NCBI GenBank assembly: GCA_964549595.1
Contig: CAZJWK010000031.1
Location: 1-23,913, forward strand
DNA length: 23,913 nucleotides
DNA from: CAZQQN01 sp964549595
GTDB taxonomy: Bacteria > Bacteroidota > Bacteroidia > CAILMK01 > CAYYUA01
Direction: 5' to 3'
In this document: one piece after another, positions 13,501 through 22,008 of the stretch
Position numbering within the stretch: position 1 is the first letter of the stretch
Layout: the number at the start of each line of letters is the position of its first letter
Translations under genes and position numbers: made by a program
The notes under the pieces: generated by a model
Seen by the model: the letters and a program-made list of their open reading frames with translations, nothing else
What the model was told of the DNA's origin: nothing
Database searches by the model: none

Positions 13501-15162
13501 TCAGTAAAGATTCAATTTGACGCCTCCTGTCAAGTGAAATCCCCGAACGGGATAATTGTGCCAATATTCATATTCCTGGGAAAGGATGTTATTGAAATCA
13601 AAAAAGGCTGAAAATCCTTTTGAAAACCGGTAATTAATCCCCGCATTTAAATCGAGAATGCCATCCAGCTTTTTTGTTTCAGGAGCTCCTTGCTCATTGT
13701 AAATGAGGTAATCCCGTTGGTTAAACCCAAAAATACTTGCATGGACTTTTATTTTTTCACCGAATTTGTATTGCCCGGATAATTCATAATCTAAGGGTGG
13801 TATGTGCCATGGATTTTCCTCATCGGCTAAATTGAAATTCCGGTAACGCCCTCTTAGGAAGACATTCCATTCATCTGATACCGCATATTTAAATTCTGCG
13901 TTTACTTCAAAAATAGCTGCTACACCATTGTTGTAACGAATTCTAAATTTTCGGCTGACGGCAGAATCATTGACATACAGGGGCATATTTTCGACATTAC
14001 GGTAAGCTATTTCAGCCTTATAAGAGCCATTTTGTTTGAAATGGCCTTTCACGCCTCCGAAAATCTCAAATTTGTTATTGGTATTCCTTAAACTCAGATC
14101 CTTCTTCAAATAGGGGTTTTTGTCAATGAAAGATTGATAAGTATTCACGTTCAGGTTGCCTTTAATACCGCCAAACGCAGTGAGTTGTTCTTCATACACG
14201 GGCACGTCCACACGGACATAAGGATAAAAATGAAAAGGGCTTTTACTGGTATCGTTCACAGAAGCAGTCCGGAATCCTATTTTTGCTCTTCCAATCTCAT
14301 GGTTCAATTGGTAATGACCGTTTACTTTGAAAATGCTCCGGCCATAAGCGTTACCTCCCTCGCGGTAGTCAAGGAAGCGGTATTTGGCGTCAAAAAATGC
14401 CGCATTATTTTTAATGGTTTCTTTGACCTTTCCTTTCACGAATAAATCTGTTTCTCCACTATTCCTGGATGTTCCCAGGTTATGCGCTCCGGCATTAATC
14501 CAATATCTGATATTCCCCGTATCGCCCCTTTCATTGTGAAAGTTGGCTTTAAAGCCGTAACGCGTATATCGGGTTCTGAGATCTTCCGATTCAAAATCGA
14601 GTGAATCGTGGTTATAGCCGTAATTGTGATAGATATTATTTTTAAAGTAGGCTTCAGCCCTGAGGGTGCTTTTGTCATAAAGTTTTTTACCGGCCAAATT
14701 GACTATTTGTTCGCCAAAATCTGAATTTTTAACCGGCCCTTTGCCTGAATGATGCTTGGCATAGGCTGTAAGGGCTTTGTTTTTATCCCTAAGGGTATTG
14801 TAATTGAATTCTGCCAGGACATTGGAAAAGTTACCATACCCCGCTTTAAGGAAAGTATTTCTCAAGGGATCTAATTCCTTCTTACCCAGAGAAACTGCCG
14901 GTAACCTTTTCCGGGCCGGGGTTAAAGGAAAATAAGCGGGTTCATTGTTGTAGGTAAGCTTAGGCTTTTCTACTTCGATGGATTGTTTGAAAGGCTGTAC
15001 ATCCATTTTAATGGCCTCGGTAAGTTTGGGTTTATAGTCTGAAACAATATCGATTTGTTCCTTGACCTGGGCTTTAGCCGTCAACCCAGCCAATATGAAG
15101 ATAGCCAGTAAAAAAAGGAATAAACCCTTTTGGGATTGATATTTTTTTTGATTATTCATCAT
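13501..15162 (-). CDS. Outer-membrane beta-barrel protein (TonB-receptor-like barrel without plug)
   Basis: 553 residues. Signal peptide about 1-31 (ends LTAKA, then Q). A linker with VSDYKPKLTEAIKMDVQP and TPARKRLPAVSLGKKELDPL leads into a barrel starting near FLKAGYGNFSNVLAEFNYN, with alternating amphipathic strands to the C-terminal VRGFHLTGGVKLNLY ending in tyrosine. The strands and the end (FFDFNNILSQEYEYW) resemble TonB-dependent receptors, but there is no room for the about 150-residue plug or a TonB box, so active transport is unlikely. The start overlaps the TPR gene by 11 bases, indicating translational coupling. I infer that barrel and TPR protein form one envelope complex; the function is unknown. 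Confidence 0.8.
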   Translation of the reverse strand: MMNNQKKYQSQKGLFLFLLAIFILAGLTAKAQVKEQIDIVSDYKPKLTEAIKMDVQPFKQSIEVEKPKLTYNNEPAYFPLTPARKRLPAVSLGKKELDPLRNTFLKAGYGNFSNVLAEFNYNTLRDKNKALTAYAKHHSGKGPVKNSDFGEQIVNLAGKKLYDKSTLRAEAYFKNNIYHNYGYNHDSLDFESEDLRTRYTRYGFKANFHNERGDTGNIRYWINAGAHNLGTSRNSGETDLFVKGKVKETIKNNAAFFDAKYRFLDYREGGNAYGRSIFKVNGHYQLNHEIGRAKIGFRTASVNDTSKSPFHFYPYVRVDVPVYEEQLTAFGGIKGNLNVNTYQSFIDKNPYLKKDLSLRNTNNKFEIFGGVKGHFKQNGSYKAEIAYRNVENMPLYVNDSAVSRKFRIRYNNGVAAIFEVNAEFKYAVSDEWNVFLRGRYRNFNLADEENPWHIPPLDYELSGQYKFGEKIKVHASIFGFNQRDYLIYNEQGAPETKKLDGILDLNAGINYRFSKGFSAFFDFNNILSQEYEYWHNYPVRGFHLTGGVKLNLY

Positions 15163-18100
15163 CGGTTTGATTTACGGTATCCGGTTTGAGGTTTTTTTGC
15201 TTTTCCTCTTTTTCAGCCTTTTGTTGCTGCTCGATTTTTTTCAGTTTCTTTTTGGCTATGCCAGACAGTTTTTCACGCTCGTAGTTTTTCACAATACTTT
15301 TCCATGTATTTTTTGCCTGGAAAACTTTGCCTTGTTTGGCAAAAACATTCCCCAGAAGAATGAAGCCTTTGGCAACCCAATAATTGTAATTGGTGAATTG
15401 ATCCTTTAGCTGGTAAATTGTTTTTTTCGTTTTTTCGTAATCTTTCAGTGCGAATAGGGTTGCGGCTTCCAGGTATTTTGTTTCAGCGCCTAATTCACCC
15501 GTATTGTTTTCGTATACCTTGGGGAAAAGGGGTAAGGCTTTTTCATAAGCCTTCTGTTCAAACAGGATTTTAGCCAGGTAATAGCGGGCTTCAGTCTTTT
15601 GTTGTTTTGAAGCATTTTTTAGCGCAATAAGTTTTTTTGCTTTTTCCCTGGATTGGGGGAGATTTTCCAGTTGAAAGTGGCAGCGCATTTGACCGATAAA
15701 AGCCTTTAGCTTATTCCGGACTTTGTCTGTATTTTCAGAAAGTTTATCGTAGTAATTAATGGCTTTGCTACAGCTATCCTTTTCGTAAAAAAGAGTGGAA
15801 AGAGAAGAGTAAGAAGGTTCTAAAAGCTGATTACCGTCTTTTTTTATGACCGCTTGATAGTGCTTTATGGCTTTTGAGGGAATGTTTTCCCTTTTAGCAC
15901 ACTCCGCCAAATAAAAATGGGCCTTTATGGAAAAGAATCCCTTCGGGTATTCTTCTAAATACTTTTCAAAGGCTGGGATGGCCTTACGGCAATCATTTTT
16001 CCGGACGTAGCTAAAAGCGGAATAATAAGTGGTTGAGTCCTTGAATGATGCCGTTAATTCCGCGCTTTCTATGGTTTCTAAAAAGGCAATCAAGCTATCT
16101 GCTTGACCGCGCTCCGTGTAGACCGTTTTTAATTGTTCAATGGCCTCCTTGGCTTCCTTTGAATAGGGATGCTCACGAATAATTTCCTTGAATTGCTCAG
16201 TGGCTTTTTCATCTTCACCCTGGTTGTATCGAATTAAAGCCATTTTGAGTTGCGCAGCCCGGTAATAATTGCTCTTAGGATAATCTTGTACCAGGTATCT
16301 GAATTGATTCAGAGCCAGTTTATAATCCTGCTGAAGGAAATAAGCATTACCGATTTCGAAAAGTCCATCATCCACATATTGTGATTCCCCATAATTCTGG
16401 GAAAGCCTTTTTAAAACCTTTATCTTTTTTTCCTTTTTCCCTTGTAAGCCCAATAAGATCCCTTTCTGATAAAGGGCGTAAGGAACCGCATACTGATCTT
16501 GCTCAATGACCTTGGTGTAATATTCCCTGGCTAATTCATATTGGTTCTGAACAAAATGACAATCAGCCATCCTGGCTAACAAATCGATATACCGTTTGGA
16601 AGTCTTTTGGGTCTCATTCAAACTTTTATAACGTTTGAAATGGCTTAAAGCCTTTTGGTAATTTTTCCTCTTATATTGGGCGTATCCTAAATTATAGTAG
16701 GCGACCGCAAAATACGGGGTTTCAGAGGCTATTTCCTGATAAAGGAAATTTTGGTATTCCCTGGAAGCTTTTTCATAAGCCTTTAGTTTGTAGTAAGTTT
16801 CTCCTAACCAAAAATAGGAAAGGGCTTTGTATTTTGAGTTAATAGGATCTTTTAACGCTTTGATCAATACTTCTCTGGCTTCTTTGTAGTCATCATCCTG
16901 GAAAAGCTCTAAACCCCGTTGGTAGGCAATTTTTTGGTAAGTCTCAAGCATTTTTTCGGTTGGCTGTTCTATCCGCTCTATGGTCGACAGGGCTTCCTGG
17001 TAATTTTTGGTGGTAAGGAGGATTTCACCCAGTAAGGATTGGGCCTTTTTGGCCTGAACGGATTGGGGATACTTTTTGATAAAAGCTTCCAGTTTATCAG
17101 TGGCTGTTTTCTGGTACCCTAAATCATAGGAAAGCTTCGCAAAATTAAAAGCGCTCTGCCTTTTTAATTTCGGATCAAAACTTAGCTGAGCCGCAAATTT
17201 AAAGGAATTGCGTGCTTGTTCTTTTTTACCGGTTTGAAGGTAAATGTCACCCAAATGGTAAGCTATATTCTGGCCGAGCGAATCCTTACCAATGGAAATG
17301 GTTTCAAAAATTTTGGCGGCTTTTTCGTAATGCCCTGCTTTATATTGACCAAAAGCTAAGCTATAGCGCTGGTTTTGGTTTAATGAAAAATCTTTACCCC
17401 AAAGGGGTGAAAGGTACTTTATTACCTGCTCGAAATCTTTTTGGTGAAAATGGGCCTCCCCGATGTATGCGCGTATCTGGTCCCTTTTCCCTACTTTTTT
17501 CCTGTTCAGAGCCTTCTCACCGTATTTTATGGTTTGGCTGTAATTTTCGGAAAGCAGGTTAAATTGGGTAATGTAAACCGGTACTACCTTGCCGAATTTA
17601 TCATCATCCTGTATTTTTTTGAATCGATGAATGGCTTTATCGTAATTTCCTTCCAGATAGGCAATGTACCCGTAGTAATAATTACCGGAAGCAAAATACG
17701 CATTGGGTTTTTCCATAATGGCTGCCAAATGGGGCTTGGCCTTTTCATACAATTCGGCTTTGTAATAGCTGTAACCCAACATGAAGTGATACTCATTGGT
17801 ATTGCTATTGTTTAATTTTTCCGCCTTAAGTTGGTTTAACCATTCCCTCGCTTTTTCAAGGTCCTTTTGACGGAATTTGTATTTACCCAGGTTAAAATAA
17901 GCCAGTGCTTTTTTACCCATTTCCGGGTATTTATCAATGTATTCCCGGAAAAGGTGAACGGTTTGCTTTTGGTAAAGCTCCATGGCACACCTGGCCTCAT
18001 AAAAAAGGGCGTCTGATTTTTTGATTTTACTTTGAGTAGTTTTCCGGTATTGATGAAAATGGGTTTGAGCTGCCCCATATTTTTGATTTTCCCAAAGCTC

Positions 18101-18232
18101 AAGTGCCTTTTCGTAAATGGCATGGTTGTTCAAATCTTCTGAAGTTCGCTGAGTAAAGGCTGTATTGGGCACAAAAAATAGGGGGAAAGAAACCAGTAGA
18201 AGGCATTTACTGACAAGGAGGTGCTTAATCAT
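15152..18232 (-). CDS. Large exported tetratricopeptide-repeat protein
   Basis: 1026 residues from ATG 18232. The start is chosen because it gives a clean signal peptide (MIKHLLVSKCLLLVSFPLFF, ending near TAFTQ) and because the longer frame to 18280 runs into the -7 promoter element. No lipoprotein cysteine follows the hydrophobic core, so it is probably soluble periplasmic or surface-associated. Nearly all the rest is TPR-like helix pairs, about 23 units by eye, such as YHFMLGYSYYKAELYEKAKP, AYYNLGYAQYKRKNYQKALS and GLFEIGNAYFLQQDYKLALN. The C-terminus is highly charged (KKLKKIEQQQKAEKEEKQKN). TPR solenoids are protein-binding scaffolds. It is first in an operon with the overlapping barrel gene, and the pairing suggests a periplasmic scaffold for that barrel. 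Confidence 0.87.
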   Translation of the reverse strand: MIKHLLVSKCLLLVSFPLFFVPNTAFTQRTSEDLNNHAIYEKALELWENQKYGAAQTHFHQYRKTTQSKIKKSDALFYEARCAMELYQKQTVHLFREYIDKYPEMGKKALAYFNLGKYKFRQKDLEKAREWLNQLKAEKLNNSNTNEYHFMLGYSYYKAELYEKAKPHLAAIMEKPNAYFASGNYYYGYIAYLEGNYDKAIHRFKKIQDDDKFGKVVPVYITQFNLLSENYSQTIKYGEKALNRKKVGKRDQIRAYIGEAHFHQKDFEQVIKYLSPLWGKDFSLNQNQRYSLAFGQYKAGHYEKAAKIFETISIGKDSLGQNIAYHLGDIYLQTGKKEQARNSFKFAAQLSFDPKLKRQSAFNFAKLSYDLGYQKTATDKLEAFIKKYPQSVQAKKAQSLLGEILLTTKNYQEALSTIERIEQPTEKMLETYQKIAYQRGLELFQDDDYKEAREVLIKALKDPINSKYKALSYFWLGETYYKLKAYEKASREYQNFLYQEIASETPYFAVAYYNLGYAQYKRKNYQKALSHFKRYKSLNETQKTSKRYIDLLARMADCHFVQNQYELAREYYTKVIEQDQYAVPYALYQKGILLGLQGKKEKKIKVLKRLSQNYGESQYVDDGLFEIGNAYFLQQDYKLALNQFRYLVQDYPKSNYYRAAQLKMALIRYNQGEDEKATEQFKEIIREHPYSKEAKEAIEQLKTVYTERGQADSLIAFLETIESAELTASFKDSTTYYSAFSYVRKNDCRKAIPAFEKYLEEYPKGFFSIKAHFYLAECAKRENIPSKAIKHYQAVIKKDGNQLLEPSYSSLSTLFYEKDSCSKAINYYDKLSENTDKVRNKLKAFIGQMRCHFQLENLPQSREKAKKLIALKNASKQQKTEARYYLAKILFEQKAYEKALPLFPKVYENNTGELGAETKYLEAATLFALKDYEKTKKTIYQLKDQFTNYNYWVAKGFILLGNVFAKQGKVFQAKNTWKSIVKNYEREKLSGIAKKKLKKIEQQQKAEKEEKQKNLKPDTVNQTDDE

Positions 18233-18277
18233 CCGATTAATGGGTTTCTCTGTGTAGCAAAATTTTATTACAAAGTT

Positions 18278-18285
18278 CAAATTTA
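18278..18285 (-). promoter_or_regulatory. -7 element for the TPR/barrel operon
   Basis: Minus strand TAAATTTG, an exact TAnnTTTG; the nearest TTTG is only 15 bp upstream, so the -33 element is weak. It gives a leader of about 40 nt to ATG 18232. Confidence 0.45.
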
Positions 18286-18369
18286 AAATATTTTACCAAA
18301 CAAATCGGCTACAATCAAATCCGGAAATTGGCTATTAATTGGAAATTGAGGGCATTAAGCCCCTTTATG

Positions 18370-20142
18370 TTAGTACAAACCGTAACGGTAAGCAAGGATT
18401 AAACAAGCCACAACCATGTACATAATGGTTAAGGGAAAACCCACTTTAGTAAAATCTTTTACCTTATAACCCCCTGGCCCTAAAACCATTAAATTGGTTT
18501 GATAGCCAATCGGGGTCAGGAAACAGGCTGAAGCACCATAGGCCACAGCAAGCAAATAGGGCTCAGGTTCCACACCCAGGTTATTTGCGGTGGCTAAAGC
18601 AATGGGAAAAACCACTGCGGCTGCGGCTGCGTTCGTTACCATCTCTGTCAATAAATTCGAAATTATATAGATCCCGAACAAAATGCCAACCAATCCCAAA
18701 GGCTTGATCAGGTCTAACAGGGAGGTTGCCAAAAGTTCGGCAGTGCCGGTTTTGGTAAGGGCATGGCCAATGGCGATCGCAAACCCTAAAATAATGATTA
18801 CATTGAAGTCTAAGCTGTTTTTGATTTCGGAAAGGGAAACAATCTGCATCAATGCAATGATCGAAAGCAATATCAGAAGGGCTTTAAAAAGGGAGATAAG
18901 CCCTAACGCTGATACCGTTATGGCTAATATGGTACCAATGCCTATGGTATTGACTTTTAATAAATTGATGTCCCCAAGGGATTTGATATTGGAGATTACG
19001 TAGATGTTTTGGGTGTCTTTTGTGCGCTGACGGAAATCATCACCGGTCACCAGTAGTAACAAATCCCCCGGTTTTAGTGTGATTTCACCAATTTTCCCGG
19101 TTAATCGCTCTCCGTTCCGGTGGATGGCAATAATGGCTGCATCGTAAATGGCGCGGAAGTTGGTTTCCCGGACTTTATTCCCTATCAAATGAGAATTTTG
19201 AGGAATGACAGCCTCATTGACCTCCAGTTTATGATTGCTTATAATGTTATTGACCTGGGGTAATTCCAAACCGGTTTCCGCATCCAGGAGATCTGAAATG
19301 GAGGACACTTCTCCCGCAAATATGAGGATGTCACCCTCTTTCAGGATTTGGCCGGGTGAGACCGGTGCAAACTTTCGGTTCCCCCGAAGGATCTCAACCA
19401 AAAAAAGCGTTCTTAAGTGCCTTAAATCTGCGTTCTCAATGGATTGGCCGATTAAGGGTGAGTCTTTTTTAACGCGTGTTTCTACGATGTATTCCCGGGA
19501 TTTTTCACTAAAACTGGCCAGGGCATCTTTTTTATCCGGTAAAATCTTAGGAGCGGCCAGGGCCAGGTAAGCAATTCCCACAACAATTAGCGGGGCACCT
19601 ACATACGTGAAATCAAAAATGCTAAAGCCTTCTAAACCATTATCGGTAGCCATACCATTGATGAGCAAGTTGGTGGAAGTGCCGATCAGGGTGGCGGTTC
19701 CTCCCAGAATGGCTGCATAGGAAAGGGGGATCAGCAATTTTGAGGGCGTTATATTGTTATTTTTCCCCCAATCATTAACGTAAGGAATTAACGTGGCGAC
19801 AATCGGGGTATTGTTCAAAAAAGCAGAACTTCCGGCTACAGAAATCATTAGCCGGGTGATAAATCCAATATAGCTCCTTGCTGTTTGAAAAAGCTTTTCA
19901 AATAACGCATCAATGACTTTCGTTTTCTTGATGATATTGGCGAGCACCAATAAAAGTATGACCACGGCTATTTGTTCATTGGCAAATCCGCTTAGGGCCT
20001 CCTTAGGGGTCAGGATACCCGTAACACTAAGCATGACTATGGCGATAAAAAAAGTGGCTGGTGGGCTCACAAATTCCCGGTAAAGGGAAAAAATGATAAA
20101 TGCCAGCACCAATAGGACTATAATTTGGCTTAATTCAATCAT
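18370..20142 (-). CDS. SLC13/DASS-type permease with two TrkA-C (RCK_C) domains
   Basis: 590 residues. Inner-membrane transporter of the divalent anion:sodium symporter group. First membrane half about 1-200 with SAFLNNTPIVATLIP (106-120) and the GTSTNL motif (154-159); then two cytosolic TrkA-C domains about 215-290 and 305-385 (VSPGQILKEGDILIFAG and ITLKPGDLLLLVTGDDF are the typical ends); second membrane half about 395-590 with LLTEMVTNAAAAAV and PIGYQTNLMVLGPGGYK. The paired SNT/TNL-type motifs fit the two Na+ and anion sites of DASS proteins. Members with RCK_C inserts are often annotated as sulfate or other anion permeases, but the substrate cannot be determined here. Gene neighbours give no clue. 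It lies 121 bp downstream of thiE and is probably separately transcribed. Confidence 0.87.
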   Translation of the reverse strand: MIELSQIIVLLVLAFIIFSLYREFVSPPATFFIAIVMLSVTGILTPKEALSGFANEQIAVVILLLVLANIIKKTKVIDALFEKLFQTARSYIGFITRLMISVAGSSAFLNNTPIVATLIPYVNDWGKNNNITPSKLLIPLSYAAILGGTATLIGTSTNLLINGMATDNGLEGFSIFDFTYVGAPLIVVGIAYLALAAPKILPDKKDALASFSEKSREYIVETRVKKDSPLIGQSIENADLRHLRTLFLVEILRGNRKFAPVSPGQILKEGDILIFAGEVSSISDLLDAETGLELPQVNNIISNHKLEVNEAVIPQNSHLIGNKVRETNFRAIYDAAIIAIHRNGERLTGKIGEITLKPGDLLLLVTGDDFRQRTKDTQNIYVISNIKSLGDINLLKVNTIGIGTILAITVSALGLISLFKALLILLSIIALMQIVSLSEIKNSLDFNVIIILGFAIAIGHALTKTGTAELLATSLLDLIKPLGLVGILFGIYIISNLLTEMVTNAAAAAVVFPIALATANNLGVEPEPYLLAVAYGASACFLTPIGYQTNLMVLGPGGYKVKDFTKVGFPLTIMYMVVACLILAYRYGLY

Positions 20143-20216
20143 TTTAGAGGATAACTGGTAATGGCAGCGAAATTAATCAAAAAGGGAATTTGAAAAAATG
20201 ATGGATCCCGTATGCG

Positions 20217-20249
20217 AAAAAAAGTATTATAAGCTTGGAAGTTAGCTTA
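20217..20249 (-). terminator. Weak candidate terminator after the thiE operon
   Basis: TAAGCT (20230-20235) and AGCTTA (20244-20249) form a 6-bp stem with an 8-base loop, followed on the minus strand six bases later by seven T's (20223-20217). The AT-rich stem and the gap before the T run make it doubtful. Confidence 0.3.
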
Positions 20250-20263
20250 ATTCGGCTTGCCCA

Positions 20264-20914
20264 TTAAACACTTTGGGCTTCCATTTTCTGGACAAATTCA
20301 GAAGCAGCTTTTTCAGGCTCCAAATCCCTGCCAATGGAAGAGGCCACAGCTAAGCCATGTACGCCGTTTCCCAAAAGATTAGGGATATCACTCAATTGAA
20401 TACCCCCAACGGCATAAACAGGGAGGTCAATGCCGGCTTCCTTCATTTGGGAAATGATTTTTTTATAACCTTCCATGCCCAGAAAAGGCTTAAGTTTATC
20501 CTTGTTACTTGTGTAGCGGAGCGGGCCCACTCCAAGATAATTAATACCCTTTTGATGTAAAGCCTGAATATCCTCAAAAGCGTTTCCGGTCCCTCCAATT
20601 ATGGCATTTTTACCCAGCACCTCCCTCGCATTGGAGGGGCTTTCATCGTTATATCCAAGATGAACCCCATCAGCTTTTATTTCCTGGGCCACCTCAATAT
20701 AATCATTGACAATCAGGTAAGCCGCATATTGCTTACAAACTTCCAAAGTGGTTTCAGCCATTCTTTTGCAGTTCTCCAGGGTGGCATTTTTTTCGCGAAA
20801 TTGGATAAAACGAATCCCTCCTCTACAGGCTTTTCTTGCTTCCTCAGCATGACTTAGGCGGGGATTGGTACCCGTTATAAATTGGATCTTCGGGAGGCTT
20901 AGTTCATTAACCAT
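20264..20914 (-). CDS. thiE: Thiamine phosphate synthase
   Basis: 216 residues, normal length. It joins HMP-pyrophosphate and the thiazole carboxylate/phosphate to make thiamine phosphate. Active-site segments are intact: IQFREK (37-42, the Q-x-R-x-K pyrophosphate motif), LIVNDY (67-72, Asn and Asp for HMP-PP/Mg), GVHLGYND (83-90), IGGTGN, YLGVGPLRYTSNK (126-138) and AVGGI. It is a cytosolic TIM barrel. Its start overlaps the TenI-like gene by 8 bases, so the two are translationally coupled, and thiS lies upstream in the same operon. This is the canonical ThiE of the pair; the overlapping neighbour has lost the matching residues. Confidence 0.95.
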   Translation of the reverse strand: MVNELSLPKIQFITGTNPRLSHAEEARKACRGGIRFIQFREKNATLENCKRMAETTLEVCKQYAAYLIVNDYIEVAQEIKADGVHLGYNDESPSNAREVLGKNAIIGGTGNAFEDIQALHQKGINYLGVGPLRYTSNKDKLKPFLGMEGYKKIISQMKEAGIDLPVYAVGGIQLSDIPNLLGNGVHGLAVASSIGRDLEPEKAASEFVQKMEAQSV

Positions 20915-21533
20915 AGCTGCGGGCTGCCTTTATTTTTAATTGTTGAAAAACTTTCAGGCCTTCATGGAATCCTTTTTTTTGGAAAGGTTTCCAGATGGCT
21001 CCTAAAATACCTGCTCCTGAAAATCCTAACTGTTTTAACCGAAAAATATTGTATAAGTGTATGCCCCCTAAGCCGAAAATTGATATTTGGTGTTGATGGG
21101 CCTGGATAAAATCCGCCATTGCTTTTCCTTCAAAAGCCCCGTAAGTGTTAGGTTTGGAAATACTTTGAAAGACAGGGCTTAAGTAAATACGGTCTATTCC
21201 TTTTGGTAAATTTTGGTATTGATTGAATTCATGAATGGAACAGGAAAATAGTAAATTTTCCATTTTTAACCAATCTGAATTACGATAAAGGGGCCATCTT
21301 TTGGAAAAGTGAATACCTTTTATGTCAAATGTTTTGCTTAATGCAAAATGCTGATGAAGAATAACCCTGGGATGCCATTCGGCTGGTATATTGGTAAGAA
21401 AATCATACGTAGCTTCTTCAGTCCAGCCGGGTTTTCTGAGGTGAAAAGTTTCTAAGCCATTGTCAAATAAAGCTTTGATTAAGGCGTGTTCATTATCGAG
21501 TTGATCGGGCCAGGAAAAGACCGCTATTTCCAT
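20907..21533 (-). CDS. TenI-like thiazole tautomerase (ThiE-fold paralogue)
   Basis: 208 residues with the ThiE/TenI TIM-barrel pattern, but it lacks key ThiE residues: the Q-x-R-x-K motif reads HLRKP (31-35) and the Asn-Asp pair reads His60-Gln61. It keeps IDRIYLSPVFQSISKPN (113-129), FGLGGI (153-158) and a histidine at 101 in SIHEF, where B. subtilis TenI has its catalytic His (SVHS). TenI speeds the aromatising tautomerisation of the thiazole carboxylate phosphate made by ThiG, before ThiE. I therefore infer a tautomerase rather than a second synthase; automatic annotation would probably say thiamine phosphate synthase. It sits between thiS (11-bp gap) and thiE (8-base overlap) in one operon. 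Confidence 0.78.
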   Translation of the reverse strand: MEIAVFSWPDQLDNEHALIKALFDNGLETFHLRKPGWTEEATYDFLTNIPAEWHPRVILHQHFALSKTFDIKGIHFSKRWPLYRNSDWLKMENLLFSCSIHEFNQYQNLPKGIDRIYLSPVFQSISKPNTYGAFEGKAMADFIQAHQHQISIFGLGGIHLYNIFRLKQLGFSGAGILGAIWKPFQKKGFHEGLKVFQQLKIKAARSYG

Positions 21534-21544
21534 GCAAAATTCAT

Positions 21545-21748
21545 TTAACCACCTTGAGTGGCTTGGATCAGGGTGATATTATCGTTTGGCTTCAATGTCC
21601 TATCGTCCCATTCTGCTTTGGGTATCACTTCATCGTTAATGGCTAAAGCAATACCATCACCATCATTGTAACCCAAATCACGGATGAAATCCCTTACGGT
21701 TTTTTTGTTCTCCAAATTTTTAGTTTCCTCGTTAACAACCACTTGCAT
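21545..21748 (-). CDS. thiS: Sulfur carrier protein ThiS
   Basis: 67 residues, ubiquitin-like beta-grasp protein. It ends ITLIQATQGG, with the C-terminal Gly-Gly that is adenylated by ThiF and then carries sulfur as a thiocarboxylate for thiazole formation by ThiG. The start MQVVVNEETK and the final IQ-x-x-x-GG are characteristic. It is the first gene of the minus-strand thi operon, 11 bp before the TenI-like gene. ThiF, ThiG and ThiH must be encoded elsewhere if the pathway is complete. Confidence 0.93.
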   Translation of the reverse strand: MQVVVNEETKNLENKKTVRDFIRDLGYNDGDGIALAINDEVIPKAEWDDRTLKPNDNITLIQATQGG

Positions 21749-21852
21749 AAATTCAGTTTTTCTAATTGGGTTTCAAAAGTGTTTGAATGAACTTTCTAAG
21801 GTTTTAAACATCCACTTTTATAAGATCCTCCTCAATTTATTTTTTTTTATGA

Positions 21853-21997
21853 TCAAGCCAATCAAGCATTGCTTAAATGTAAGGATTCAAAATAGGTAGC
21901 CAATTTGTTGGCTTACATTAAGGAAAAAATATGCTAAAACCTTCATCTTTGTAAAATTTAAACAGGCGAACATAGAAAAACGTTTTTTCAAGCCAAT
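21853..21997. promoter_or_regulatory. Structured divergent thiS-thiD control region with repeated AGCCAAT
   Basis: TCAAGCCAAT occurs exactly at 21853-21862 and 21988-21997, and its core AGCCAAT again at 21898-21904. An 11-bp stem with one bulged A pairs 21872-21883 (CTTAAATGTAAG) with 21912-21922 (CTTACATTAAG). Inside it AGCCAA (21898-21903) and TTGGCT (21908-21913) form a competing hairpin sharing two bases with the outer stem. TAAGAA-A-TTCTTA (21997-22009) overlaps the thiD start. No CTGAGA-type TPP riboswitch core is seen on either strand. A best but imperfect -7 for thiD is CATCTTTG at 21944-21951. Whether protein or RNA acts here is unknown. Confidence 0.45.
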
Positions 21998-22008
21998 AAG
22001 AAATTCTT

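Noticed and set aside
18323..18348. GGAAATTG direct repeat between the permease and TPR genes
   Set aside because: Two 8-bp AT-rich copies in an AT-rich gap; no position or symmetry suggests function.
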